Shown: in pieces, positions 17,399 to 25,335 of the stretch | How the letters are laid out: every line of letters begins with the position of its first letter | Position numbering within the stretch: the stretch's first letter is position 1 | Assembly: GCA_947487895.1 (NCBI GenBank) | Contig: CANKYF010000002.1 | Span: 372,001 to 436,000, forward strand | DNA length: 64,000 nucleotides | Origin: an uncultured Flavobacteriaceae bacterium | GTDB lineage: Bacteria > Bacteroidota > Bacteroidia > Flavobacteriales > Flavobacteriaceae | Direction of reading: 5' to 3' | Made by a program: the position numbers and the translations under genes | The notes under the pieces: generated by a model | Told to the model about the DNA's origin: nothing | Databases searched by the model: none | Seen by the model: the letters and a program-made list of their open reading frames with translations, nothing else

Positions 17399-17614
17399 TT
17401 AATTTTCTAATTTCAAATCACTAAAAACTTCTTTAAACATTTTCCCTGGGTCAATATCAATTGCCAAGGCAATCAAATACAATTCATCCGCTCGAAGTTT
17501 GGTTGATTGATTAGAAGTTAATTGAGATAAACGCGCCTGACTAATTCCTGTCCGTCTGGAAACCATTGCTTTATTTACAGATTTTTTTGTGAGATATAAT
17601 CCTAAAGAAGTCAT
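17399..17614 (-). CDS. XRE-family HTH regulator
   Basis: A 71-residue Cro/CI-type DNA-binding protein. The helix-turn-helix lies in NKAMVSRRTGISQARLSQLTS, and the fold ends at about residue 60. It is directly upstream of hsdM on the same strand and probably controls timing of the restriction operon, as C-proteins do, so that methylation precedes nuclease activity in a new host. Alternatively it is an element-level regulator. Confidence 0.8.
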   Translation of the reverse strand: MTSLGLYLTKKSVNKAMVSRRTGISQARLSQLTSNQSTKLRADELYLIALAIDIDPGKMFKEVFSDLKLEN

Positions 17615-17728
17615 AGTATTTTCTAGTTTGCAATGATAAATATATATTTATTTTATAGAAATACAGAGTTTCTAAATAATTATATTGATATTAATTAATA
17701 TCCAGAAGAAATCATTCCTGAATTTTAA

Positions 17729-18388
17729 TTATCTCTTATCCCTGCTCCCCCTATCAAAAGCAACCAAATTAAAAAGCTGTCGCATTCGACTACGAACACG
17801 AATACCATAGAGCTCTTCTAGTTCTGCAGCATTTAAGTTGGTAGTAGCATGGGTTTTAATTTTCTTCTCTAGGAACAAGTCATGGCGAGATAGCAGTATT
17901 TCCCCCATCACATTACAATCTTTACCATAGTGCCTGCCCATTGGCTCCACACCTAAATCATCAAAGCAGAAAAATTGAGTATTGCCATAATCTTCAATGG
18001 TTTTGTAACCGATGTGGTTAAATCCAAAAACGATGTTTCGGGTGGGTACAACTTCGTAAGGCTTTCGATGTGGCACTAGATGTTTCAATAAGCGAATCAA
18101 AGAAGTTTTACCACAACCTACAGGACCAGAAAGCAAAATACCCTTATCAATATCAATCCCGATTTCTTTGCACGCAATTCTATCCTGGATGGAGTAAAGA
18201 CATAGTTTGTATAAAATATCTCTGTCTTCTTTATAGATTTTAAATTTCTGCCCGAAAAGTATCTTTCCTTTAGCATCCAGATAGATTAGCATTTTATCAA
18301 AATCATATAAAATTTGATGGCCTCGCATGGTACCCAAAGAATACTGTACAGCACCTTCAACAATGATATGTGGTTTTGGATTGCTCAT
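17729..18388 (-). CDS. DnaC/IstB-like AAA+ ATPase
   Basis: A 219-residue P-loop ATPase with Walker A SGPVGCGKTS, Walker B FFCFDDLG and an arginine-rich sensor region RVRSRMRQL. The layout resembles helicase loaders (DnaC) and IstB-type ATPases. It overlaps by four bases with the upstream winged-helix gene, suggesting a replication or partition module that helps the excised element replicate. There is no transposase next to it, which argues against an IstB role. Confidence 0.75.
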   Translation of the reverse strand: MSNPKPHIIVEGAVQYSLGTMRGHQILYDFDKMLIYLDAKGKILFGQKFKIYKEDRDILYKLCLYSIQDRIACKEIGIDIDKGILLSGPVGCGKTSLIRLLKHLVPHRKPYEVVPTRNIVFGFNHIGYKTIEDYGNTQFFCFDDLGVEPMGRHYGKDCNVMGEILLSRHDLFLEKKIKTHATTNLNAAELEELYGIRVRSRMRQLFNLVAFDRGSRDKR

Positions 18389-18915
18389 AAAGGGTCATCA
18401 TAATTTTTATCCGAACTGGTCTTTAGGTTGTCCTGATATGGGACACTTTCCTGATGGTTTTCTTCAGTTTCCGAATTTGAATTTTCTAAAATTTGCAGTT
18501 TGTTTAAGTTTTTACTGTTTTCTATAGTTTGTATATGTTTGTTTATAGGTACCAATGCTTGTCCAGTACTTGTCTCAATTTTGGTACGGTTTGAGTACAG
18601 AGCTTGTTCGGTACTTGTCCCAAAATTGAACATCTTGATTCGACTTCCCTTAAATGGATTGTGCGATGGTGTATAAAGCAAATAATTCCAATGACTCAAT
18701 TCTTTTATACACCTGTGATACGTTGATTTAGAACCTATTTTGGAAAAGCCCATGACTTCTTCTCGGTTGATGTAGAATTCATCTTTGAAGAAATTGTGGT
18801 TCCAAATCTGAAACAAGGCTACATACAAACTGATGTGGGTTGGATTTAACCTATGGTCTTTGGAAAATTGCTCAAATACCCCATTAAGGTGTTTGATATA
18901 GTTGATGTCTTGCAA
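18385..18915 (-). CDS. Winged-helix replication-type protein
   Basis: A 176-residue protein. The N-terminal about 100 residues look like a winged helix of the replication initiator or DnaD-N type (FSKDHRLNPTHISLYVALFQ, then FSKIGSKSTYHRCIKELSHW). The C-terminal half is polar and low in complexity, probably disordered. The only plausible start is a TTG at 18,915; the upstream frame closes at once. It overlaps the DnaC-like ATPase gene by four bases, like an initiator-loader pair in mobile elements. Function is inferred from context. Confidence 0.6.
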   Translation of the reverse strand: MQDINYIKHLNGVFEQFSKDHRLNPTHISLYVALFQIWNHNFFKDEFYINREEVMGFSKIGSKSTYHRCIKELSHWNYLLYTPSHNPFKGSRIKMFNFGTSTEQALYSNRTKIETSTGQALVPINKHIQTIENSKNLNKLQILENSNSETEENHQESVPYQDNLKTSSDKNYDDPL

Positions 18916-18923
18916 ACCAAAAT

Positions 18924-19202
18924 CTAGAATTTGTTATGAATTCTGTTTTGCTCTAACACCTGCATGATTTCCTGATAGTCATAATACAGTACACCTCCAA
19001 TTTTGGTATAAGGCAATGTGCCATTGATACGTAAGTTTTGCAATGTCCCTGGAGAGATACTCAAAAGCTCTCTGACCTCTGGTGATTTGAGCCATTTTTT
19101 GGCAGGTTGTCCGTTTTGATTTTGTAAAAGTTGCTTAATGTCTTCTAATAATTCTAATTTGAATTCCACAAGATCTTCTGTTGTAACTATAGTTGCTCCC
19201 AT
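18924..19202 (-). CDS. MerR/excisionase-like helix-turn-helix protein
   Basis: A 92-residue protein with a C-terminal HTH_17-type winged helix (WLKSPEVRELLSISPGTLQNL, then LPYTKIGGVLYYDYQEI) after a short coiled N-terminus. Such proteins in CTnDOT-type elements (Xis2c/Xis2d class) direct excision and turn on transfer genes. It lies just downstream of rteC on the same strand, the order known from CTnDOT, and heads the operon with the two replication-type genes. Confidence 0.75.
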   Translation of the reverse strand: MGATIVTTEDLVEFKLELLEDIKQLLQNQNGQPAKKWLKSPEVRELLSISPGTLQNLRINGTLPYTKIGGVLYYDYQEIMQVLEQNRIHNKF

Positions 19203-19220
19203 ATTTTTAAATGTTTATTA

Positions 19221-19260
19221 AACAAAGCCGCCAAATACTATTTTAAATGACGACTTTGTT
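19221..19260. promoter_or_regulatory. Imperfect inverted repeat upstream of HTH/excision operon
   Basis: AACAAAGCCG (19,221-19,230) and CGACTTTGTT (19,251-19,260) pair in 9 of 10 positions. A third AACAAAG half-site lies at 19,279. They sit 19-80 bases upstream of the HTH gene, where RteC or the HTH protein itself could bind. The rest of 19,203-19,485 shows no gene. Confidence 0.35.
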
Positions 19261-19485
19261 AAGATTTGACTTTCGTTCAACAAAGATGTTTTACTTTGAA
19301 TTGCTTTATTCACCATATCACCTTACCTCGGTGAAATTTTAACATTCTATTCTTTGTATCGTTTTGCTATTATATGTTGGTTAGTTAACCTTATACTAGG
19401 AATAAAATTGATCAAAAAATAGAATCGAGTTTGTATAAATAAAGAAACCACAGTAGTCCCCTACTCGGCTTTTTTATCAGGATAG

Positions 19486-20316
19486 TTACCTTTCAGATTT
19501 TTCTATTTCATGTATAAAACTCATGGAAAGTTCATCTAAAAATCGAGTTCTACTTTTCTTTCTAGATTTAATTTCAGAATGTATTTTATAAAAATCCCCC
19601 AAATCAAAATTAAAGAGTTTTTGAAATGCCATGACAATTTCTCTCTTATCTGTATTTCCATTATTGATGGCGCGACTATAATAAAGAGCATATATTAATT
19701 CGGTAAGCGCTGTTTTACTTGAGGTCCATTTTAAATTATACTGCTTGCCTAAGTTATCAATGTTTATTTTTTGTTCTTTCTTTACGAATCGATTTTCTAA
19801 GTATTTAATAAAACGCTTATAAGCAAGTAATTTGCCCAACAAAATATCATGCGAAGTATTAAACTCTATTTCTAAAGTGTAATCTTGTGTAGGGATAATT
19901 TTTAATTCATTATTATACGATCTCGTAAAATACCATGAATCTAAATGGTCATGATTTTGCTCTATATAATTAATAAAATCTAAATGTCTTGCGAAGAAGG
20001 TTTGTATTTTATGTTTTGATTTTGTGATGAATTTTTGCTGTTCTTTTTTTCCTATTTTGGGATAATGTGTTTCAAAACTATAGACCTCCAAATGATAAAT
20101 GAGTGTTTTTAAAGGTATTTGTTTAGTATTTTTAAAGAATTGAACTTCTTCATCTATAGAATTAAAGTTATTTTCAGAAACTACTTTTTTAAGGTCTAAA
20201 AGGACCTTTCTGCATAGTAAAATGACTTTTCGGGATTGTCGTATAGCATCATATTCAAATTGATCTATGTCTTGTAATTGTCTTTTAAATTCACTTATAA
20301 TTGAGAGAGTTTCCAT
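19486..20316 (-). CDS. rteC: RteC-type regulator of element excision
   Basis: A mostly helical protein of 276 residues matching RteC of Bacteroides conjugative transposons. YHLEVYSFETHYPKIGKKEQQ and FFARHLDFINYIEQNHDHLDSWYFTR are typical family segments. In CTnDOT, RteC activates the excision operon. Here it sits upstream of, and parallel to, an excisionase-like HTH gene, so the same role is likely. The ATG at 20,316 is preferred to an in-frame TTG at 20,337. The RteA/RteB two-component pair that drives rteC in CTnDOT is absent. The 258 bases upstream hold no gene I can see. Confidence 0.88.
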   Translation of the reverse strand: METLSIISEFKRQLQDIDQFEYDAIRQSRKVILLCRKVLLDLKKVVSENNFNSIDEEVQFFKNTKQIPLKTLIYHLEVYSFETHYPKIGKKEQQKFITKSKHKIQTFFARHLDFINYIEQNHDHLDSWYFTRSYNNELKIIPTQDYTLEIEFNTSHDILLGKLLAYKRFIKYLENRFVKKEQKINIDNLGKQYNLKWTSSKTALTELIYALYYSRAINNGNTDKREIVMAFQKLFNFDLGDFYKIHSEIKSRKKSRTRFLDELSMSFIHEIEKSER

Positions 20317-20573
20317 TTTATATTTTCCACTTAACAAATAAGGCTTTATATAGATTTGTCACGATTTGTTTAAACCTATTCTTTTTTGTTAAAATTCGTT
20401 ATAAAATGACGTTTTAAAAAGTAGTCTCTCCTTAAATTTATAAATATGAACCCTTGATTTATAAAATTCTATAGGAAAACTTCCTTTTTACATTTTAAAT
20501 AATAAAAAAATGGATAATACCAGAATAAGCCTGATTTACCCATCTTAATGTCTTAATAAATTTAATCTCTTCT

Positions 20574-22769
20574 TTATTTTAGTTGATAATCAGGATTACC
20601 TGTTTGCCAAAATACGTACGAAAAAATATTAGCCCAGTCTTCATATATTTTTGATGCATTGGAAGTATCTCCGTGACCAGTTTCAAAATCTGCTAATAAT
20701 AAAACTGGATTTTTAAGTTCTGTTTTATTTTGCAGTCTGGCAGCAAATTTACCTGGCATCCAAGGTTGAACTTGAGGGTCATTCATTCCAACTGTAAGAT
20801 AAACAGATGGATAAACAACATTATCCTTAATATTCAAATATGGATCCATGTTAATTAGAGATAAACACTCTAGAGAATCTTTTGCAGAACCAAACTCTTC
20901 AGAATTGGTACCAGCAGAACCTATAATTTCTCCGCGAAATGGGTTTAAATAACCATATTCAGATATAACAACCTTAAAAAGATCAGGACGTTCAATCATT
21001 GCCCGCCCTACTAAAATTGCTCCTGCGCTTGCACCATAAATGGCTATATTTTGATTTGAAGTAATCTTTTTATCGATCAAGTACTCTGTACATGAGATCA
21101 AATCTTTCCACGAATTTGGTTTTGTTAATTTTAGACCTCCTTTGTGCCAATTATCTCCTTTTTCTCCACCTCCTCTAACATGAGCAACACAAAACAAACC
21201 TCCTTTTCTAACAAAAGTCAACATTATTGATGAAAAATAAGGGCTTTCAATATCCCCATATGCTCCATATCCATAGATAAAAACAGGATTATTCCCATCT
21301 AATTTTAAATTTTTATTTCTAATGATTGATAGTGGAATTTCTTCTCCGTCATGCGATTTTACGAGAACTTCTTGTGCTATAATATTTTCAAATTCTGGGT
21401 AATTTACTTGTGACGAAAACCTATCTTTTTCGAAAGTTTTATTTTGAGTATTATAGGAGTACCTTACATAAGGACTTGTCCAGCCCTCAATTGATACCCA
21501 TAATTCATCTGAAAAGGCTGATTTATTATTCAAGTTAATTAAACCAGCTTGCTTAGGAGTATTAATTCTTTCTTCTTTTCCTTCGAAAACTCTATAAAGA
21601 TTGGCGTCAACACCATTTTTTAGGGTAGAATAATAAATACCATTACTAGTTATCTCAAAGTCATTTATTACTTCATTATATTTTTCTTTAGCGAGAGTAA
21701 CTGCTTTGTTAATATTTAGCTCGGAGCTTTTAATTGACATTATTTTTTTATTGTCAGCTCCTTTGGCAGATAGGAAAACAAAATGATTAGCAGTGAAATA
21801 TCCTTTAGTAGTTTGAATTTTATCTTCTTTTACATATAATTTTTTCCAACTGAGCTGACCTTTTTTGATATCCGAAATCTTTGCATAATATGCATTCCAA
21901 TAATTATCAACATCAGATAGATAACCGATTATATACTTGTCCTTATCAGAGTTTATTTTTGTAATAGGATAGATCTTTTTCGAGATATTTAAGTTTTCAC
22001 AAGTCTTATTACCGAAGATGTAATTTACCCTACCGTCATTATCTTCTATAAAATGTAATACCGATTGAGAATTTTCTTTAAATCGAGGGTCTGAAATATC
22101 AATATCAGAAAATCTTAAATACGTAAATCCACTATTATCAGGTAGCCAATTTACTCCCCAAAAATTAGAGGGCCAAGCATTGGTTAAAGTTTGAGGTAGA
22201 GCCTTTCTTTTTTCAACATCTAAGATAACCATTTCGGATAAATCTCTCCCTGAATATGAAAGCGCAATTACAATATATTTCCCATCCCAACTAGGCTTAA
22301 TATAGCTTATGTAATAATTATATCCTGTTTCTTTCTTAAAATCTTTGGGTGAATATAAAAGGTGTTCTTCTGAATGTATATTATCCTTAAAGTAAAGTTT
22401 GTAAAAACTATCATTAATATCCTTTTTTAAGAAAAAACATTTATTATTGGAAGTAACATTAATTCTTTTGAAAGAGCTTTTCCTTCTTTTACTTAGTTCA
22501 AGTAAGTCATTTAGCAAAGGCTCTCTTCCAGGTAACACCTCTAAGATATTTTCTGCATATTCACTTTGTTTTTTGTACCAATCAATATTAAGTGAGTCAT
22601 GATAATCTTCCATATCTCTGTACGGATCAATTACATTACGACCAAAATACTTTTCCGATGAATTATCAATACTGACTCTAGGTGGAGGGTTAAACTTTAA
22701 ATAATCATCTCCGCTTTTTTTGCAGCTCGATATAAATATCAGAAATACTAATATTATTTTTTCTCTCAT
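20574..22769 (-). CDS. Prolyl oligopeptidase (S9A) lipoprotein of the peptide cluster
   Basis: A 731-residue serine peptidase with a lipoprotein signal (FISSC, Cys16), an N-terminal beta-propeller (about residues 70-430) and an alpha/beta hydrolase domain. The catalytic triad can be placed at Ser581 (YGASAGA; most relatives have GGSNGG), Asp664 (VGMNDPQV) and His699 (ETGHGD). The family cuts short peptides after proline, and some members join peptide ends into rings. It follows the small precursor gene on the same strand, separated by a terminator-like hairpin. Its target may be the exported peptide, whose core has a single Pro. A general scavenging peptidase is the plain alternative. Confidence 0.87.
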   Translation of the reverse strand: MREKIILVFLIFISSCKKSGDDYLKFNPPPRVSIDNSSEKYFGRNVIDPYRDMEDYHDSLNIDWYKKQSEYAENILEVLPGREPLLNDLLELSKRRKSSFKRINVTSNNKCFFLKKDINDSFYKLYFKDNIHSEEHLLYSPKDFKKETGYNYYISYIKPSWDGKYIVIALSYSGRDLSEMVILDVEKRKALPQTLTNAWPSNFWGVNWLPDNSGFTYLRFSDIDISDPRFKENSQSVLHFIEDNDGRVNYIFGNKTCENLNISKKIYPITKINSDKDKYIIGYLSDVDNYWNAYYAKISDIKKGQLSWKKLYVKEDKIQTTKGYFTANHFVFLSAKGADNKKIMSIKSSELNINKAVTLAKEKYNEVINDFEITSNGIYYSTLKNGVDANLYRVFEGKEERINTPKQAGLINLNNKSAFSDELWVSIEGWTSPYVRYSYNTQNKTFEKDRFSSQVNYPEFENIIAQEVLVKSHDGEEIPLSIIRNKNLKLDGNNPVFIYGYGAYGDIESPYFSSIMLTFVRKGGLFCVAHVRGGGEKGDNWHKGGLKLTKPNSWKDLISCTEYLIDKKITSNQNIAIYGASAGAILVGRAMIERPDLFKVVISEYGYLNPFRGEIIGSAGTNSEEFGSAKDSLECLSLINMDPYLNIKDNVVYPSVYLTVGMNDPQVQPWMPGKFAARLQNKTELKNPVLLLADFETGHGDTSNASKIYEDWANIFSYVFWQTGNPDYQLK

Positions 22770-22772
22770 ATT

Positions 22773-22803
22773 TAAAAAAAGACCTCTTAAGATTAAGAGG
22801 TCT
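22773..22803 (-). terminator. Hairpin plus T-run between precursor and peptidase genes
   Basis: AGACCTCTTAA (22,780-22,790) pairs perfectly with TTAAGAGGTCT (22,793-22,803). On the minus strand the hairpin is followed by seven T. It stops most precursor transcripts only a few bases before the peptidase ATG. Partial read-through would give much precursor RNA and little peptidase RNA. Confidence 0.85.
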
Positions 22804-22816
22804 GATTAATTACAAA

Positions 22817-22975
22817 TTAATTACCACTACCTCCGCTACCTTCACTACCTGGACGTTTTATTCCTTTTCTTCCACCTCCATCATCATCGCCTCCACCAAA
22901 TATTACTTTAGAGTTTTCTAACTTAAACTTCCCAAATTTAGCAAAATTATTGCTAGCTAATGTCTTTGTTTTCAT
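22817..22975 (-). CDS. Double-glycine leader peptide precursor (bacteriocin/RiPP-like), 52 aa
   Basis: A 52-residue peptide read directly from the sequence. The leader begins MKTKTLASNNFAKFGKFKLE and ends NSKVIFGG (Gly27-Gly28). The core from residue 29 to 52 is GDDDGGGRKG then IKRPGSEGSGGSGN. The leader has the double-glycine end that C39 peptidase exporters cut, and such an exporter is encoded at 30,617-32,806. The core is Gly/Ser/Asp/Lys/Arg-rich with one Pro and no Cys, Thr or aromatic residue, so lanthionine or disulfide bridging is excluded. A good minus-strand promoter element lies 27 bases upstream and a strong terminator 14 bases downstream. It is likely an exported bioactive or signalling peptide. 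Confidence 0.8.
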   Translation of the reverse strand: MKTKTLASNNFAKFGKFKLENSKVIFGGGDDDGGGRKGIKRPGSEGSGGSGN

Positions 22976-23001
22976 TGTTTCTAATTTTAATGTTAATTAA
23001 C

Positions 23002-23009
23002 CAAACATA
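23002..23009 (-). promoter_or_regulatory. Bacteroidota -7 promoter element of the precursor gene
   Basis: Minus-strand TATGTTTG fits the TAnnTTTG consensus, 27 bases before the precursor ATG. No TTTG -33 box is seen at the usual distance, suggesting activator dependence. An AT-rich element at 23,058-23,072 matches 14 of 15 bases at 24,788-24,802 upstream of the AraC-type regulator. Confidence 0.5.
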
Positions 23010-23079
23010 CATAAAAGGATTATTTTTTAGAATATAGATTTCTATCAGTTCGTCTAGATTTATAAATTTAGATTAAATT

Positions 23080-24765
23080 TTAAACATCATTTAATTGTTT
23101 AACAAAGTAAGAAGGATAAATTCCTGTTTTCTTATAAAATGCTTTTGAAAAAGACTCAGGGTTATTAAAACCAATATCTCTAGATATAGCTGAAATAGTA
23201 TAATTTCTAAACTTAGTATCATCTTTCAGTTTTTTAATTGCATAATCAACTCTTAAATTACTTAAGTAACTAGAAAAAGATTCGTTTTTGTAATGATTAA
23301 TTATTTTAGAAAGATATGCAGTATTAGTATTAAACATTTTTGAAACCTTGTTTAAAGATATATCATTATTTGTAAATTCATTTTCCAGTTCAAATTTGTT
23401 AAGCTTTTGTAGTATATCATCAATGACTCCTTGGGAAATATTCAGTTTTACTTTTTCTGATTCAGCTATTGAATCTTGTAATTTATTTGTTTTGTTAGAT
23501 TTATCATCGTTCAATATTTCTTCGAATCTTTTCCTGTATAATTTTTGTTTCTTATTCAACAAATAAATTATTATAGCAGAAACGATTAGAAGAATCAAAG
23601 ATATACTGATGATATTTGAATTTTTTTTGTTTTTTTGAGATAATTTTACTTCTAATTCATTTTTTTCTTTCTTTAATTTCGGGATTTCATAATTTTTAAT
23701 AACTGAAGTATTTAAATGTTCAAAATCGACATTTATAATACTATCAACGTATATTAATTTTTTGACACTTTCTAACAGTTCTTTTTCTAACCCTTTTTTA
23801 GAGTAATAATTAGAAGTCATTTTATAAACATCTCTTAAATCACTAAAAAAAAGTTTGGTGTCCTGATATATTGAATCTACTTTTTTTAGATAAAAAATAC
23901 TTTCATTATCCTTATTTAATTTTTGACAAATTCTTGCTTTATAAAAGAAGCATACTGCTTGATTAACATCAATCAACTCTTCTTCAACTTTATTTAAACT
24001 ATCCAAAGCTCTTAGATACTCGTGTTTATGATACAATATTGTGCCACTGTTTAACAAAAATTTCTCATACATTGTGTTATTTCCTGACAATAAGCTAGTC
24101 TTAATCCCTTTTTGAGTTGAAATTAAAGCCGAATCCAATAATGTCATTTCCATGTAATTTTTGGATATATCATCTAGAGCTATTAGATAATCCAATTTAT
24201 ATTTTTCTTTTAAAGAAGAGTTACTTTCGAAGTATAAAACTTGTTCACGAAATATATTTAAGGCATCTTTATAATTACCTGAATTATAATAAATCCCCCC
24301 CATAAATTGTTTTATTTCAATTTGTTGTTCTACATTTTTATTCTTTAGGGAATATTCAAAAGCTTTTAAATAGAACTCCAATGCTGCTTTATCATTTCCT
24401 TTCTCATAGTAATAATAGCCCTTTAGCATAAACCCTAGTGCTGGAAATTTATAGTTGTGATACTCTTTAGTGAGGTTTATTATACTATCGGAATACTTTA
24501 TGGCTTCTTCTATTTCAAGAAGATAGGACTTATATAAATAAGCATAAGCTAGATTAAACGTATCCGATTCAATCTTTGCTTTTTTGATCCATGTGTCAGC
24601 GTAAATTGAAGCTATTATTGTATCCTTCTCATTCTTAAAAAACCTATCCTCTAGATACTCATATGACTTACCTTGTAATGAATCTTTTCTGTAATCTTGG
24701 CTTTTAACAGAATCGAATATAAATACTAAAAAAAGTAAAGGAAGCCAGCGAGAGATTATATACAT
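23080..24765 (-). CDS. Membrane-anchored TPR-AraC transcriptional regulator
   Basis: A 561-residue regulator. A signal peptide (ends VKSQD) leads into about 340 residues of periplasmic tetratricopeptide repeats, for example FPALGFMLKGYYYYEKGNDK. Then come one membrane helix (near residues 378-400, NIISISLILLIVSAIIIYLL), a short coiled linker, and a cytoplasmic AraC-type double HTH ending FNNPESFSKAFYKKTGIYPS. This layout lets an external signal, perhaps a peptide, control transcription without a kinase. It lies directly upstream of the precursor gene on the same strand and is the obvious cluster regulator. Confidence 0.87.
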   Translation of the reverse strand: MYIISRWLPLLFLVFIFDSVKSQDYRKDSLQGKSYEYLEDRFFKNEKDTIIASIYADTWIKKAKIESDTFNLAYAYLYKSYLLEIEEAIKYSDSIINLTKEYHNYKFPALGFMLKGYYYYEKGNDKAALEFYLKAFEYSLKNKNVEQQIEIKQFMGGIYYNSGNYKDALNIFREQVLYFESNSSLKEKYKLDYLIALDDISKNYMEMTLLDSALISTQKGIKTSLLSGNNTMYEKFLLNSGTILYHKHEYLRALDSLNKVEEELIDVNQAVCFFYKARICQKLNKDNESIFYLKKVDSIYQDTKLFFSDLRDVYKMTSNYYSKKGLEKELLESVKKLIYVDSIINVDFEHLNTSVIKNYEIPKLKKEKNELEVKLSQKNKKNSNIISISLILLIVSAIIIYLLNKKQKLYRKRFEEILNDDKSNKTNKLQDSIAESEKVKLNISQGVIDDILQKLNKFELENEFTNNDISLNKVSKMFNTNTAYLSKIINHYKNESFSSYLSNLRVDYAIKKLKDDTKFRNYTISAISRDIGFNNPESFSKAFYKKTGIYPSYFVKQLNDV

Positions 24766-25335
24766 AACATTTTATTTGTAAGTCCAAATTTACAAATTTA
24801 GACCCAAAATTTATAAATATGGATTTGTTCTATTTGTACACCTCCTATATACATTGCAAATTTGACTTATGCTAAAATTTATTTACACATAAATTATTGA
24901 GGGGTTAGTCATTTATCAGGTGTAATAAAATTTACACCTGTTTTACTAAGTCTGACTTATCTAAATAATGAAAAGTATAATTAATATGATTTTTTATTGG
25001 TTTACCCTTATACATCTCTGAATAGAAAAACAGAGACAAATTTTCTCAAAGTGTTCACGTTTAAGGCGAAAGTTTCTCTTCTTAATATTAGAGTTATTTT
25101 CTCTAGTTTAAGATGATTTACATTCTAGACTTATGACCAAAATATGATGGTACATCTATGGATATAAAATCTAACAATTAAAAGAAAGGAGGCATTAATA
25201 ATAAGAAAGTAGAAACATAAAATAAAAAAAGGCAGAGTGCTAGTACACACTGCCATGAACTCCCAACAAGGTTGGATAACGTTCTAAAACAAAAAATTAA
25301 TATCAATTAATAATTTTATTCTAATAACAAAAGTA
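24766..25335. other. 570-bp divergent intergenic region of the peptide cluster
   Basis: It lies between the minus-strand regulator and the plus-strand cargo operon. Two adjacent minus-strand TAAATTTG elements (24,785-24,792 and 24,793-24,800) fit the -7 consensus for the regulator. I see no convincing protein gene, only open frames of up to 18 codons. An unusual AAAGGAGG stands at 25,186-25,193 without a following start. Confidence 0.5.
25231..25287. promoter_or_regulatory. Hairpin, mini-ORF and second hairpin before the cargo operon
   Basis: GGCAGAGTG and CACACTGCC form a 9-base stem with one mismatch (25,231-25,254). Read on the minus strand it is followed by seven T, like a terminator. 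Directly after it on the plus strand is ATG with ten codons (MNSQQGWITF) to TAA at 25,287, containing CCAAC-AAG-GTTGG. This could be an antisense terminator or a leader attenuator. Confidence 0.4.

Noticed and set aside
17729-18388. IstB transposition helper of an insertion sequence
   Set aside because: No transposase or terminal repeats nearby; four-base overlap with a winged-helix gene fits replication loading better.
24829-25180. Several ATG-started ORFs of 7-18 codons in the regulator/cargo intergenic region as extra precursors
   Set aside because: None has a double-glycine leader or conserved look; composition is AT-rich noise.
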